The position numbers and the translations under genes were made by a program. From Seriola aureovittata (lineage: Eukaryota; Chordata; Actinopteri; Carangiformes; Carangidae), in contig NC_079375.1 in assembly GCF_021018895.1 (NCBI RefSeq), positions 13,114,732-13,178,731 of the forward strand: a stretch of DNA of 64,000 nucleotides, written 5' to 3'. The notes under the pieces were generated by a model, which saw only the letters and a program-made list of their open reading frames with translations, was not told where the DNA came from and ran no database searches. Position 1 is the stretch's first letter. Every line of letters begins with the position of its first letter. This document shows, piece after piece, positions 38,052 through 52,089 of the stretch.

Positions 38052-39049
38052 GTAAGAAACATCCTTACATCCCTATTTGTGTCTCAGTCTGATAGGTTGT
38101 AGCAACTAGATCTTGGTAAGATTGTTCCTTTTTGCCAAGATTGTCACAGATCAAACATGCATCTAAGGCTATAGGCCAGCTGTTTAAATTAAATTACCTT
38201 CAATAAAATTAGCTGTACCCATTTCCTGGTGTCATTTAGTTAAATCAAAACATGTTTTTCTTTTCCCATCTTATCCCTCCCATTTTGTGCAGTATATACA
38301 ACCATCTGCTGAATAATTAAAGACAGTCCCAACAAATTATGATCACTTCTATTTTATCATATTGTGTTTTAAACAATATGGCAAGCCTATTGTTCATTTA
38401 GTATCAACTTATGAAACAATGAGAATGTAATAGTATTGAAAGAGAAACACAATAATGATTGCACATTGCTCCCTGATCATTTCACATTCCCTGCTCCGCT
38501 CTCGTTCTCCTTGTCTCCTCTCTCCTTTCTTCTCCCAGCAGTTTAAGCTAATGAACTTGAGTTTACTGACCAGACAGATGCGGCTGATTAATTCAGAGCC
38601 GGACGGGCGGCTCTGGCCCTTTCCATTTCTCTCCGGCGAGAGGGGAGGACGGCTGGACATCTCATCCCATCCCACTGATTCATCTCACCCCCCCCCACCC
38701 CCCACCCCCATCTCTGGGACAATTTCACTGTGCTACTTAGGGCAGCACTAAATCACCAAACTACAACTATACAAACCAATTAATCTTACATGCACAGTTG
38801 CAGGCCTCCTTAGGCAAAACTTGAAATTAGATTTTATAAAAGTCCTCAATACATATGTTGTATACTAATGACAACAGCTAATTGGCCTTGAAACTACTGA
38901 GTAGCCTACATACATTATTAGCATTGATGCCCCAGAAGGAAACAAAGTCCTAACTGTTCTTTCTCTATCCATACACTTAGCCAAGACTTAAACCAACAAG
39001 GTTAGACCTACTAATTTGACACTTTGAGAAAAACCCTCACTTACTCATT
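38052..39049. other. Anonymous stretch with a C-rich tract
   Basis: No gene or mobile element recognised. A polypyrimidine segment lies at 38490-38540, and a G4-capable C-rich tract at 38688-38709 is listed separately. Confidence 0.5.
38688..38709 (-). other. C-rich tract, G-quadruplex-prone on minus strand
   Basis: C9 A C6 A C5. The minus strand has three long G-runs, and the G9 run can supply two, giving four short G-tracts with single-base loops. Confidence 0.65.
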
Positions 39050-39357
39050 TTCTTAATGAGTGTTGGATGAGAAGATTGATACCAGTCTCATGTCTGTATG
39101 TACAGCCTGGAAACAGTTAGCTGGGCTCTGTCCAAAGGTGTCAAAATCCACCGAACAGCTCCTCTTAAGCTCACTGAATAATATGTTATATGGAAATGTA
39201 AAAAAGACATGTATACTGTAGATATAGTGGCTAGCTGTTTGTTTCCAGTGTTTGTGCTAAGCTAAGCTAACTGGCTACTTATGATAACTTCATCTTTACA
39301 CTTCAGGCATCAGAATATTGGCATTTTTCTTATGTAACTCGTGGCAAGAAAGCAATT
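39050..39357. mobile_element. Degraded fold-back non-autonomous element, copy 1
   Basis: The left part (GATGAGAAGATTGATACCAG, then TCTCATGTCTGTATGTA) and the right part (GTGCTAAGCTAAGCTAACTG, then a degraded inverted end finishing CTCGTGGCAAGAAAGC) match the two inverted halves of a teleost element with long terminal inverted repeats. The middle includes CTGGGCTCTGTCCAAAGGTG and CACCGAACAGCTCC words typical of that family. The left arm lacks the AAGCTACAGCCAGCAG segment, so this copy is internally deleted. The reverse complement of 39241-39271 matches 57201-57231 of the second copy at 27 of 31 positions, which shows the relationship within the window. Confidence 0.7.
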
Positions 39358-40150
39358 TAAACAACTTAACCACGAGTGCAGGAGGAGGGCAGCCAGGGAA
39401 GTGACATAGGGACTTACAACTTGTGGAAATTGTGGACATGGTCAGTGGAAATACAAAAAGGGGTAAGAGTTCAGAGTTTTCATGAATGGAGATGACGCCA
39501 GCGCTATCAAATATTAAACCTCTAGTTCCATAGCCAACTGATGCTTTAAGGAGATAAAACCAAGCAGACGATTAGGTTTCATATTCTTTGTTGGCTAAAT
39601 GCACCACTAATGGCAGTGCATGACGGCGATATGAGACGTGACAGCCTACAGTATAGTCAAGTGCCTGCGGGAGATAAAATTTCAACTCTTCAGGCAGTTG
39701 AGAGTATACGCCGCTTTCCCCCTCTTCATTCTCATCACTAATTAAACGTGACCTGAGGTGACACCACCGGTCAGAGTCAGAGCATTTTTCAGGAATTCTG
39801 GGGCGTGCGTATCACTGAACTGGAGTTAAGATCGAGTCTGTAGGCATGATAAGAATCTGCTGATGAACCTGGCAGCCATGAGAATAACAGCCTCCCTGCT
39901 CCTGTGGTATCTCCTCTCAGCCGTGAGTGAGGGGGCGGGCGGTGGTCCATTGAGCAGTGGGCCTGGGACCTCTCACTCATCTCCCACTCATCCTTTCTGC
40001 TAGTGGGTGTTATCATCATGTGGACATCTCTTTACCTGTGAAATATTATCGCCTGGCTTGTCTCCACGTAAGAGCTCTTTCGACAAGGCCTAATAGTTCT
40101 CTTATTTCACTCATGGATGCCATGGCTTGCCTGTTATTTATAATCTTTGC

Positions 40151-40151
40151 C

Positions 40152-40182
<31 letters not shown>
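40151..40182 (+). repeat. (CTGT)8 microsatellite
   Basis: Eight uninterrupted tetranucleotide units. The Leu-Ser-Val-Cys repeats in the overlapping open frames are its translation. Confidence 0.96.
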
Positions 40183-43100
40183 GTCTCTATTCAACAGATG
40201 CATATACACACTGTTTCATAGGGCAGTTACCCACTTGCCTCCGCACTGCCCACCTATCCAACACACATCTACTGCTTCGGGAAGGGTCCAGCTCCACCAT
40301 TTACTGTCAGTAGTCTGATAGTCTTTTGTAAAGCGGCTGGCAAGCAGCGAGCAGATGAGGAAACCCTAAACCGTTTATTAGGAGCACTTTGCACCCTTCA
40401 AGCAGAGTGGAGCCGCTGTAAATAATGGCAATAGCAGACCAGCCTGGATCAGGCTAGCCTGATAATTCAACTCAGTGTGGGGTTTTTCAGTGGAGTCACG
40501 CCCGTGCATGCATTGCAGAGTAGACAACTTCTAACCTCAATACTTAGAAAATGGAGTTCTGTCAAAGTAATGAAACTCTCATATGACCGGCGTATGACAT
40601 TTCTGGCAACACTGTTCTTTACCATGAGTGTAATATAGTGTACCAGCGACAGACACATAGCCACTGGTACACTCTCATGGCTCAACCAAGGGTAGGGACA
40701 AATGACCTATGTGGAAGTTCATGTCGGAGGACTTGTTGCAACAGAAGTAAGAAAAAGAGTGAACCACTACATTTTGCGGTCTAAAGAAAAATAGTTCCTT
40801 ATTGCAAAGAAAACCAAGCACACACAAACTGTGGTGAGTACTGCAACTCAAAGTTGAACCAGGAAATCAGTCTGTGATATAAATTTGAGTAATAAGTTTG
40901 CCTCTGTTTTCTCCTGCAAATTTAGGATGATTGTTTCACGCTTGTGTTTCTTGCCTCATTTGACTTTGGTGTGGCGATCTCACAAATGAACTTCCAAGAA
41001 TGGAAAAAAAAAAGAAAAAGAAATGCATGTGTCTATGTCAGGTACTCAGAGGCAGGGAATCCTCTTGTGAGGCCTTATGTGATGCCCATCTCTAAGTATC
41101 AGAGCCTTTTACATGTGGCTACCACTGACAGACAATGAGCTGGTGTTTTTGGCAGCTGAAAATGCAGATTTTTGACAACTGTTTCTGAAAAAAGAGGCAA
41201 CATAGTGGAACTTTACCCTTAAGGTTGAGCTGAGCACATCACTGTCACGAGGGGCGGTAAATTTGTGGAAGAACAAGAAGAATTAAAAAAAAAAAAAAAA
41301 AATTGTTTTAGTGTTTCAATGTGACCGTCTGCTATGTATTCATTTTCAATGTGGGCGTACAAATTCACACCTCAGAGATTCGGTAACATTTATTACAAGA
41401 TGCAATTAGCGCTAAGAAACGGAACGTGTCACAGCTGGAAATGAGGAGACTCACTACAGCACGACTTTAACTTTAAGCACATAATTGTCTCAATCTGAGA
41501 AATACAAGTCTTGAGGGAAAGTATTTATGAAAAGTCAGGATATTATTACAGCCCAGCTGGGGCTACTATGATGCTAAGAGTCACCTGCCTGTGGCCTCAG
41601 TGGTACTTTACAGCACTTAGCCTGTAGGGCTGAGGTAACAGGCATGACATCATTGTCTCCAGAAATGCTGGGGAGGTACAGTGCCACACAGTTGCCAGAC
41701 TTTTTAGCCCGCATGAGTAGGAAATTACTTCATCCTCTCGGTTTTCGCACAGGGCCTGTTTACCAGTTTTACCCATGGGAGGTGGTCAGCATGGGGCTGG
41801 CACTTTCAATTGCAGCTTGAGACATTTAACATCAGTAAAGAACTCCTCTAAGGAATTTTGTGAGCTCCCCTAGTTCCACACCTGTATTTTTGTTACAGCA
41901 ACTGGTTGCAAAAGGAACCATGTGCTCTCCAATGAAGAAGTGTAGTTTATCAGTAGTTAAATTTTTTACATTACTCAAATCAATAATTAGACTTGCTCCA
42001 CTCCTGCCCTGGCTCTTTAAAACTCAGAAAAGAAATCTATCTCGAGGCTTGTCCACAGGGTCATGAATATGGCTGCCACCAGAGTCTTATAAAAGAAGCA
42101 AATTAGCACCACCAGTCAGCAGAGAAAGAGCAAAAGGTTTGAGTAACTTCACTTCAGGTTTACAATGAGGAGAAACACTGGTGAAAAAGATTTATGTTAA
42201 TTGTATAGTACACATACTGTGGTTATTTAAACCATAAAGGTTTATTTACTTATGTTTCAATTTGCATAGAAATGCTGCTACAATGTGATATTTTTGTACT
42301 TGTTTCCAGTGTATACATTTATATTGGAATTTTGGGAGATTAAAATATGTTTGCCTGAGATTGAAATCAAAGTATAATCAAAGGTCCTGACTACCTGAAG
42401 TTCAGTAGTGTTGGCTTTGGCAGAGTGAAAAGAGCAAATGAGCCGTGTCTTCTTTCTAATGTCCTGTGATATTGACAGACCATAACATTTTCAGGATTTC
42501 TCTTCATTTCTACAGCACTTACTATCGAGCACCTTTATGTGCACTCACAGTTAATTGCTCCAAAACCAATACAAGGCCCAGACAAACATGAACATAGACA
42601 CGTGCATACATACATTTACATATGTTGTATATGTAATTGAAATGTCCTCCAGCTAAGGCATAATCAATTTTTTTTTTTTTTTTTAAACACATAATTTATT
42701 CTAGTTCAACAGAAAGACAAAATGTACTCTGCTGTGTGTGTATAAATATGGATCAGCATACAATGCAGTTTGGGACAATGGCTCTGTGGTTTTGTATCTG
42801 GAGATGTATCAAGTTCCTATTATTAAAAAAAAAACATATTTACACTACCCTAGATCAATATAGACATAAAGATTCATCCAATAAATAATCTTTCATGTTG
42901 CACCTGGGTAACTCTTTACAGATACTGTATTTAACTATTAAATAATATGTCATTTTTATTTATAGGTTTTTGAAATGACCTTTTAGAATATAAATGCTAA
43001 ATTAAAAGGGTAAAGTTTTCAACAAATTTCACAGTCTTGAATCAACATGATGTGAATACCTCAAATGTGTCTGTGCTGATCATGTCATACATATTAGTCT

Positions 43101-46100
43101 TTTTTTATTGGGCTTTCACAAAGAAAATGATTTAATTGCTCACTAAACATCCTAATGCTATAAAATTCTATAATAATAATTCTATAATAATATATGCCAT
43201 CTAATTAAATGAATATGTCTCTTTACCATCAGATAATCATGATCTAAATAAAATACTATAATTAAATACTACTGACTTGATAAAGTTGATATAATGTTTA
43301 GCAGTGATCGGTGATATTGTTTAGTTTTCACAAATGTTACAAAAAGAACATGGCTAATCAAAAGGACAGAATCATTTTATTACCCCAGCTCCAATAAAGA
43401 AAGTAATTTACAGTAATTTAGTACCAATTTTATTCTAGTCCACAAGCTAAATTCCATTTAATGATACAATTCTAAAATTAAAATACTCGCTTATTGTCTT
43501 TATGACAGTAAATGACAACTGACCCTATCAGAACCATTTTTCTTTTCCTTCTAACAAAACCGATAATATAAGGAAAATAACTTCAAAATAATGAATATAA
43601 ACAGTAATACCTTAGATCTGGTGGTGTTCATGCATTTAAATCAGGCGCAGTCACCTTGTCACAGGACGGTTTGTTCTACAAATTTGCTGGTAGAAAGTAG
43701 CTTCTGTTGGTTTTAGTGGCCTGAGTGTGCAGATCAGGCTGCTTGTTTTTCTGGTTCGGGGCAGCCCATGGACTTTGCTTTTTTGATTTTTGTTCTAGTA
43801 AGGAATAGTGGAGTCCAGTGGTTGAGTGGCTTGGTTGTTTTCTGGCCTGTGGGTAGGCTTTAGGATCTGGAAAGCCAGGGTGGTCTTACAGGCCTACACC
43901 AATATAGCCTCTTGATTTACTCACCACCCAACACCCGCCTCACAAAGCCATTTGTGTAACTTTTCTGTTGATAAACTTAAATTCCATCTGATTTTCTTTG
44001 GCCAGACGCCCAAAGGCTGATATTGACCTCATACAAATGTGTTGTGTGGCTGGGTGAGGATCATGGAAGTGAGAATGTGTAGCTTTGCCATTTCATAATG
44101 AGGCGGCTGGACTTTCTCTCACGATTGCTCCAAGTTGATGTGGTTGAGACGGCTTTTTAATCTGTTTGTCTATGATTTCATTCCTTCTGAAATATTTTAA
44201 TTTTCATCGGCAGCAAAAGAAAGAGCTTGTTTGGGTTCACTTAATCAACAAAATAATCACAGCATAACAGATAAATCTTTTGGAAGAGCATCTGAAATCA
44301 GCGGTTAAGTTATAGACAAATAGAGTCTTAACAGAGAACAGTTCACAAACACACACATTGACACACAACCCCATCCTTCACAAGTGCACATAGAGTACAC
44401 GCCCACTTTTAACCACCCAGTGGGAATGTGTTTTTCTAGATCATTTGAAGCCGAAATATTTGAGCTGCATGAGTCCTCTTATGAAGTTCTGCCAAAGGGG
44501 AGTACAGAACTGCTGAGACCCTCAGACAACAACCTCGAAATTCCCAGAATTCAGCTGGGCCAAAAACACCCACTTTTGTTCCAGTTACTAATGCTGCACA
44601 GGAAACAAAAAACGGTCAGACAAACAGACAGTTTACGTCACAGAGTGTGGCAGGGACTAACAGCCATTATCTTTAGGAGGTCGAAGAGTCAACGGTTACT
44701 GTTTTCATTGGTCTTAGAATTTGGTTGAATTATGGTTGGCTGTAACATTAAGCATGTGCTTGTTTTTTAACGGATGTGTCTGGTGATATATATTATATAT
44801 AGACACTGTATGTATTTTTTAAATCATGCAGCTGCTATTGTACAAAAACTATGAATGAGCCACACACTCCTTCCTTACCATGAACATGATCACTAGTTTG
44901 AATCAGTCCCATGTACACTGTCCTGCTGCTGTAAATACTCTAGCACACCAAATTTACAGATGAAAATGGCCCTATCAATAAAAAGACTTTTACTACAGTT
45001 TAAGTAACATTTGCTAAAAACTATGGTGCCCCTTTTTTTCTTTAGAGATTTGCATCTTCAGTAGAAACAGGGAAGAGAAGTCTGACGGTGAGATGAAATA
45101 ACACACTTGTTTTTTTGTCTTTTGATGGTACTTGTAGACAACAAAAACATTGAATACGGTCAGCCTCGTCCTTTAAGGAAAGCTTACGGTACAAACATGT
45201 TTGTGTGGCTGCTCAGCAACAATCAACCATACATCATGAGAAATGATCAGGAAGCTTTGTGAGACAGTGTCTCCCCTACTACTGTCTCTGATTGCTCAGA
45301 GATTACATCAGCACAAGACACAGTGCCTGCACTTTCTGAAGGACTCAAAATCTTGAAATCAATTATTATAAAGTGCCATATAGTTTTGTAGTTAATAAAA
45401 ATGGATCATCTGAAAATGCCAGAAAACTCTCAATTTGTTTTTGTTAGTTGAAGCGTCTCTGTCTCATAGGTTTCATGGTAAATAAAAACCTGTGTCTGTT
45501 TTTATGGTGGATGGTCGTAGTGGTCAGCCTTATGGCTGCTGGTTTGGATCCTCGTTTGGCCAAGCATCATTTCATTTCATCTTTCCTCAGTCTCTCATAG
45601 CAGACTTGACATCAACCCAATGAGCTCCCCAGATATAACAAATAGTGGGAGCACGACCTACAAACCAGAACTGTTTCTCAGCAACAAGGAAAATGAAAAC
45701 AGTCCGATTATTGACAACACAGTTTTTTATTATCTTCTGTAATGGAAATCCCACACCAATATTCGATATTTACAATCAATAAATGCACAGTATGCTTTCG
45801 TGTCACATATACAAGAAATGAATGTACCTTTGTTCAGAATGACAGCTCAGGAATTCCTAAACCGTGACTCCCTCAGTAGTTTAGAGTATCGTTTTGCTGC
45901 TTGTTCCCTTCTGTGCAATTACAGTGCTCAAAGTGATTGAAAAACACTGGTGTAATGTCTCGTGTTTCAGCGCTGCCTTAATGCTGAACAGTAAATCTGT
46001 CTCAGCCATTGGTCCATTTAACCAGATAAGGAGTTATTCCATGCCTCACACAAGTCTGATGTCAGAGCCACTAATGACTGTTCTGGCTCTCAGTGTTTTT

Positions 46101-47658
46101 ACATAGACATCACAGGAAATAAACTGTTAAATGAGCCTGCAAAGTAATGATATTTATAGGTTGTATAGACTGAAAATATTAGATTTGTATAGCTTGGACA
46201 CATGTGGACACAAGGTGCAAAACCGCTCAATTCATATATCTTCGAATATGAGAATGACTTTTTCCTGGAATGTGTCCCCACACACTATTTAGACTTCACT
46301 CAGGATGACCCTCAGAAAGTGTATTTTATGATTTGTTTTGTACTCACAGTAGTAACCTGACAGTAAGTCAGGTTTTTAAGAACTAAAAACTTACAAATGG
46401 TAAGTTAGTGTTATCAGATTCTCCACATTGTTTCTACCTTGTGACTTTGTGACTATTGAAATCATAAGGTTTATCACAGTTTATTGTAGTTTTCAGGTCA
46501 AACATCAGGGTAATCCCCTGTTTTTTTGTCTCTATGTTGAGGTCACACTGGTTGTCTGAGCCACGATGCCTCTTTTCCCATTTGCACTCCAGTCAGCACA
46601 GAGGAGAAGCAGAACAGTGAAACAGTCCCGCATGAAACCTGAGCTACGTTTAAGCTGTCGCGCAATAAACCCCGGGCTGTAAAGTGAAAGCCTCCCATGT
46701 TGATGGGCAGTTAAAACACGTGGGGTCCCAAATCTTAACTGTCACACTGACTTTGGTTCCAACCAAGCACCTGGATTACAGGAGAGGAAGACAGACAAAA
46801 TTATTTACTCACTGGTGTAGCTTCAATTGTTTTCATTATTGCTTCTGTTAGCAGTTATTTTCCAGGCCTTTTCCACCATTATTGTTGAGACTGTTTCAAT
46901 CTCTGAGCAAAGGCATCAAATGATAGCATTAGCTTGTCATCTGGAAGTAAGCCACGGGAGTGTTTCAGGCTGAAATAGGCCTTGTCATTGTTTTTTTCCA
47001 AGGAGGCCTCCCTCACTGAAAAGTGCTTTTCTCAGCACCGGCCTGTCTGGCTGTGCTTCCTGTCCCTCAGCTTTCCCATTCACGTTGTTATTAGGCCCAT
47101 CAAATGGCCCTGGTTCACTGGTGGTCTCCCCTAATAACTGCCACTGATGGACGGGTCTCGCAGTGGCCTTGGGCTTCACTAGACATCCAGCAAGCAGGCC
47201 AAGCGCACTTCACTGTAACATACACAAGAAAATGCTTAACTGCTGTAACATGAGCATGGAATGAAATAGATTGTAATGACTTAAAACACGTCTAATTAAG
47301 AGAAAATATTGTAGGGCAACCAGTTGCTTTGGGATACTGGAATTGGTTTCCTTAACGGCACTGTTGAGGGATGTTGGGGAAAAAGGGTAATCTGATCTGC
47401 AGAGTTAATCTGGATAAGTAAAGACATGTTTACACCACAAATGAGGTCTGAATATTCTCCAGTGCACTTTGCTGAATTAGAGTTTCAGCCGTATAATGAG
47501 GTGTATATGCCTTTTAAATGTGATTTACACAATTCCTCAAGCATATAAAAATGACCTAAACAGAAATATGATCTCTGTAATTTTGAGGGGAACAGACCAC
47601 TATTTGTGTAGCTTGGTACCAAATGAACACCAGATACCATCAGTGAGCTAATGACAAT

Positions 47659-47724
47659 AGTGATGACAATGTAGATTATGATGGTGGTAGGGATGATGAT
47701 GTTAATGATGATAAAGATGATGAT
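47659..47724 (+). repeat. Imperfect (GAT)n microsatellite
   Basis: A succession of GAT units with GGT, GTT and AAA interruptions. Confidence 0.75.
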
Positions 47725-49972
47725 CTGTGCAAATAAGATTTTGCATTTCTTTGCCCTCTAGTTAAAAGAAAAGTACCCACACTTGACAATTCAAATGCAG
47801 TTTACAATTGCAATTTTTAAAAACAGTGGGTATTTCATTTCATAGTGAAGAGAACAAAAGCAGGCTTCATATTCATGGCCCAATGACCATGCATTTTGCA
47901 AGTTCAAATGTCAACTTTTACCTGCTGATTTTATCAGCCGAGCTACCTAGCATAAGCTAATGCTAACACCAAAATTCCTTGAGCTGGTAAATATCTCCAC
48001 CTCCTCCTGGCTTTGAAGTTGTCTGGTCTTAAATCCTTAAACACTTGGATCATTTAGATGCCTGGTATAGAAAAACATGGCCGAAGACTTTATATTTATG
48101 CCTCAATATTAATTTTTTCAAATAGTATATTTTATTGGTTTACAAAGATAAGAGGATGAGGATTAGCCAGTGTGTGTGGCAGAAATAACACTACCTTGGG
48201 TGAAATGGCTGTGGTTTCTGCTAATGCTAGTCAAAACACTGAAGCATCCAGAGCTGGTTTTCGCATTTGAAAAATACAATGCAGCAGACAGGTTATGAAT
48301 GTGGCTTTGTTTAATACAAACTGTAACCCCATAAAATAATGTAGTATAAAATGCTTCTACACTTTGGAAGTAATGTTGGGTTAGGTTACTACTATAATAA
48401 GTTAGTTAGCCAGACATGCTAACATCTATCTTAAACCTTTTCTCCTGTATGTTTGGTTCTGGAGGTGGTTATGGAGCAGTACAGCCCAATCTACACCTCT
48501 TTGTTTGGAGTAATCCAAAACTTGGAAAGACAGGCCTATCTTGCTTAGTTACATTTGCAAAGCGACTGGTCATTCGCTGTTCGAAGGAGGGTTTTAGCAG
48601 TTGGTCAGTTTCATGATTAATGGACTAATGAATCTGGGTTTGTGAGTCCAAGCAGTCTCACAATATTTGTTCCAACACTGTTAGGGTGTCATGATACATT
48701 TTATTGAGTAGTCTTTAAAATGGATCCCTAAAAGTTCCCCTAAGGATCTCTTAAGTCTCAGTTTGCTGCTTGCATTAATAGTGCCCCTATCTTTAACAAA
48801 CCCCCTAAACAAGGATATTTGAGCACAAGTTTAAATTTAAAAACCTAACTCTGTTATTTGGCATATTCTATTTATAAAAAAGCACATTCCTTGCAATATT
48901 AGTGATTATATGACTATGAAAAGAGGTCTTGCTTAAAAATATGTTCTTAGGGGGTGGCAGCCTGAATTCCCCATTTCCCATGGGTGCACTGAAAGTGGCC
49001 GTCTCTGGCCTATGTGAAGGAAGGGGATAGGGAGGGAGATATGAGTCTGCAGTACTCAAAAGACCGAGCCTCGACCTCACAAACAGCCCAGGCTCATTCC
49101 ACTCTTGGCAAGAGCTTAAACTCTGTTACTCTGTTTCCCCTGTGGCAACAGTGAAGTGCTGGCGGGAAGATTTGGGACAACATGAACCCTGCTGGCTTCT
49201 AGACCAAATTTATAATGCAGCAATTCAAGTTGCGGCCACTGGGTTGCAGTTTCTTATTTCATTTGTGACCTCCTCAGATTCTGACACTGAAGGCTATATC
49301 CTTAACCAGTCAGACATAATAACTTTATTATAGCGCTGCTGCAGAAACTGAAAGATGTTGGCGGTAACATGTCTGGTCTCTGCAGTGAGGGTATTTCCTG
49401 ATTCCCATGAATCCTTAGTTCACTCTCCAGCCAGCCGCTGGATATCTAATTTAAACCCTTTAGAGGCTTTCGCATATAAAATAGCTGGATACTTTTTCAA
49501 GGATAGCAGTTTCTGCAACTGCAACAAGCAAATTTCCTTTTATAAAATTATGATGTTTTTAGTCCTGTTTTTTAGTCCAGGGTTACTCTGTCTTTTAGAT
49601 CACAAAATTCTCATGACCACTCCAATTTTAGGGTTGTCACTGAATCACTGAATTTGAGTCAAGTAATAATCTTCATTTGTACAACACCTTAGAAGTGGAA
49701 ATTATGAATCCCTTTGCTTATTGAAATTGTTTTGTTCAGTTTAAAGAGTTGTAGACACTGACTATGCAGGATGTTCAATCTGTTTTACTTTAATATGTCA
49801 ATAAGTGAATGCATCACTGCTCTCAACAATGTGATGTCTGGCACTGATTCAGACAGTTACAAGCTGTTACGTTCAATTCAGTACAAAACAAGGCCTTATT
49901 AGATTGAGGTGACAATGATGCTCTCAGTCAGCAGTAAATGAAGCATTACTGCTAAAACTTGATCAGTCAGTT

Positions 49973-50347
49973 ACAACGGCCACCAGCGTCATTTGATGTA
50001 TATATTTGGTCAAATGTAGGTTGCGATGTCGGGTGATGTCAGGACTACGTCTAATGCCAACGTCAATTTGACGTAGAATACTAACAACAACTGATGTTGA
50101 TATTTTGTTGGTTTTAAGTTGTGTTGTTGAGTGACCAAAATACAGCATTTAAAATGTCTCATGCCAATGCCATCTTGACATAAAATACTGACATTTTAGT
50201 CGTGAGAGAAACCCAATGTCTGCTAAACATCACAATCTCAATTAGCCAACATTGGATTTTGACATCAACCCCATTTTCATTTCCAACCAAAATTTAATGT
50301 CTGTCTTACCTCTTATGTCTTTCTGACGTATCATTGATGCCTGCTGG
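49973..50347 (+). repeat. GACGT-rich teleost interspersed repeat with internal duplication
   Basis: The ordered blocks ACGGCCACCAGCGTCATTTG, GGTTGCGATGTCGGGTGATG, TTGACGTAGAATACTAAC, GAGTGACCAAAATACAGC, TTTTGACATCAACCCC and the end TTTCTGACGTATCATTGATG / CCTGCTGG follow the consensus of a repeat I know from teleost genomes. Two related sub-units are visible: 50049-50155 and 50156-50222. Each opens with GTCTMATGCCAAYG and carries TTGACRTARAATACTRAC. Many GACGT words have decayed to GATGT or GACAT, as expected for CpG loss. There is no coding capacity and the class is not assigned. Confidence 0.65.
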
Positions 50348-50521
50348 ATCGTATTCTATGCATGGACAGACCGAAAATGGCATAGAAACAATAATATATT
50401 CAATTTTCAAATAGTCAGAAAAACAAAGTCATTATACTGTATCAATCAAGACTTTTCTTACACCCCTATGTGGTATTCCAACTCTGGTTCAGTCATTAAA
50501 CTATATGCTATAGTGTGTATA

Positions 50522-50569
50522 TTGTGTGCATAGAAACAAGGGGGAAACAAGTTAACTACAACTTAAAAG
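50522..50569 (+). repeat. Short dispersed repeat, copy A
   Basis: TTGTGTGCATAGAAACAAGG begins a segment matching 53566-53612 at 41 positions with one single-base gap. The flanks do not match, so this is either a fragment of an unrecognised interspersed element or a small duplication. Confidence 0.6.
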
Positions 50570-51585
50570 TATTTGCTCATAAGTATGATTTGAATTTACA
50601 TAAATATTACAATGTCTTGAGCTGTGAACCTGAGCTGATTTTCTGTCATTTTGCTTTGATTCACCCATGACCTCTAATCAGTAAACTACTTACATATACA
50701 GAAGATGCTATATGTGTGAGGGGAACCTCTTGGCACACTTGTGTGAATCAGCTCCTATGAGTTAATCCAGCGATTTAAAAAGACACCAGTTGCCCATAAC
50801 TTGTAAAATTGATAGGACAGTTAATAACAAATATTGGTCCATTGAGTTCTCATCATTTTGTGATGTAGGAATAGAAAACACAAATGGAAAAGCGAGCAAG
50901 GGTAGAGGTGGGGGTGGAAACCCTGTAACAACAATGATGTGTCCTCATGCCCCAAGGTATTTTGGGAATTGACGTCTAGACGATAAACACTAAAAAGGCC
51001 CATTAATCACAGCACACTGCTGGATTCAGAGCAGCCACCAGAAGAAGGCACAGATGCAGAAATGGCAACGAGCAGATTCAGTCCAAGACCATAATGTTTT
51101 AAAATGGAAGGCTCCAGGTTTGGTTATGGCCAGTCCTACAATGAGCATTCAATACCCCACTTTTGAAAACCCAGAAAGATTTCTTTCTTATAATAATAAA
51201 ATAAGATTTCAAGAGAAGTGATTTCACATAGATGCTTATTTTTAATTGAATTTCTTAGTCAAAACCTAGAATATTGCTGGACAGCATCATAGGCTATTTG
51301 CATTATGCCTAGTGTAAGCATGTTTCAGCCCTTTTTTCTGTTTGCTTTTCTTCTACTCTCTGTAGAAGAGTTTCATTTACGTGTTTCATGTGTTTTAGCC
51401 TATAAGTTGCTGCACTGCACTGCTAAATCCTGATTTTATTATAGTGATGCCGTCTGACAAAATCCCCTCACACATAAAATAAAGACAACGGCTGTGCTCT
51501 GACTTTGGCTATATTGTAAAATGATCAGCTGCTGAGGAGTCAGCACCCAGTCATGCAGCATTCAGCCAACCAATGGTGTAACTCG

Positions 51586-51612
51586 ATCAGTCAGTTAGTC
51601 AGTCAGTCAGTG
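51586..51612 (+). repeat. Imperfect (CAGT)n microsatellite
   Basis: CAGT units with one TTAG interruption. Confidence 0.8.
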
Positions 51613-52006
51613 ACAGACCTCTTTATAGGGCTGGCCCTGCTGTTGTGGTCAAGCCAAAAATAACAACACAGATCTGAGTTCTAAAGCTGAGATTTAAAAC
51701 TTCACCTTGTCTTTGAAGGTGCATAAGCATATGTGTATAACTACACCGTATGTGTGTTTTGTGTACAATAAGGAGAAAAAAAAAGATTAGCCCACTCTGG
51801 AAATGTTTTCCCTATGCCTTTTAAGTGTGATCTTCAATGTCTCAGTTGTCTATTGGTGTGAAAATTGACTGTCATAAAGTCCTTATCAGAAGGAAACATG
51901 TTGAGGACACACGGTGATGGAGGCTCATAAAACCCAGTACATTTGGCATATTTTCCACAACACATGAGGACGCAACAAGAGTTACTGAGCCAGCAATATA
52001 ATCTTT

Positions 52007-52034
52007 CTCTCCCTCTCTCCCTCTCTCTCTCTCC

Positions 52035-52086
<52 letters not shown>
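52007..52086 (+). repeat. Compound (CT)n(CA)n microsatellite
   Basis: Imperfect CT with CCT and CG interruptions, then pure CT, then (CA)n. It accounts for the 161-codon plus-strand open frame that starts at 51943. Confidence 0.95.

Positions 52087-52089
<3 letters not shown>

Larger units (their letters stand above)
39358..49972. other. Anonymous non-coding stretch, about 10.6 kb
   Basis: No gene supported. It includes a (CTGT)8 tract, A18 at 41285-41302, T17 at 42668-42684, a very AT-rich segment at 42600-43620 and an imperfect GAT repeat at 47659-47724. A 114-codon plus-strand frame at 44384-44728 shows no recognisable domain. Confidence 0.5.
50348..52006. other. Anonymous non-coding stretch
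   Basis: No gene supported. A 48-bp segment at 50522-50569 is repeated at 53566-53612. A short CAGT-type repeat lies at 51586-51612. Confidence 0.5.

Noticed and set aside
45518..45555. A-box/B-box-like words (TCGTAGTGGTCAG, GGTTTGGATCC) suggesting another SINE
   Set aside because: Box spacing is too short for a tRNA-like head and no SINE body or tail follows.
47940..47975. TAGCATAAGCTAATGCTAAC, resembling the core of the fold-back element
   Set aside because: Only a short TAGCATAAGCTAA word is shared and no terminal sequence or neighbouring blocks of the family are present.
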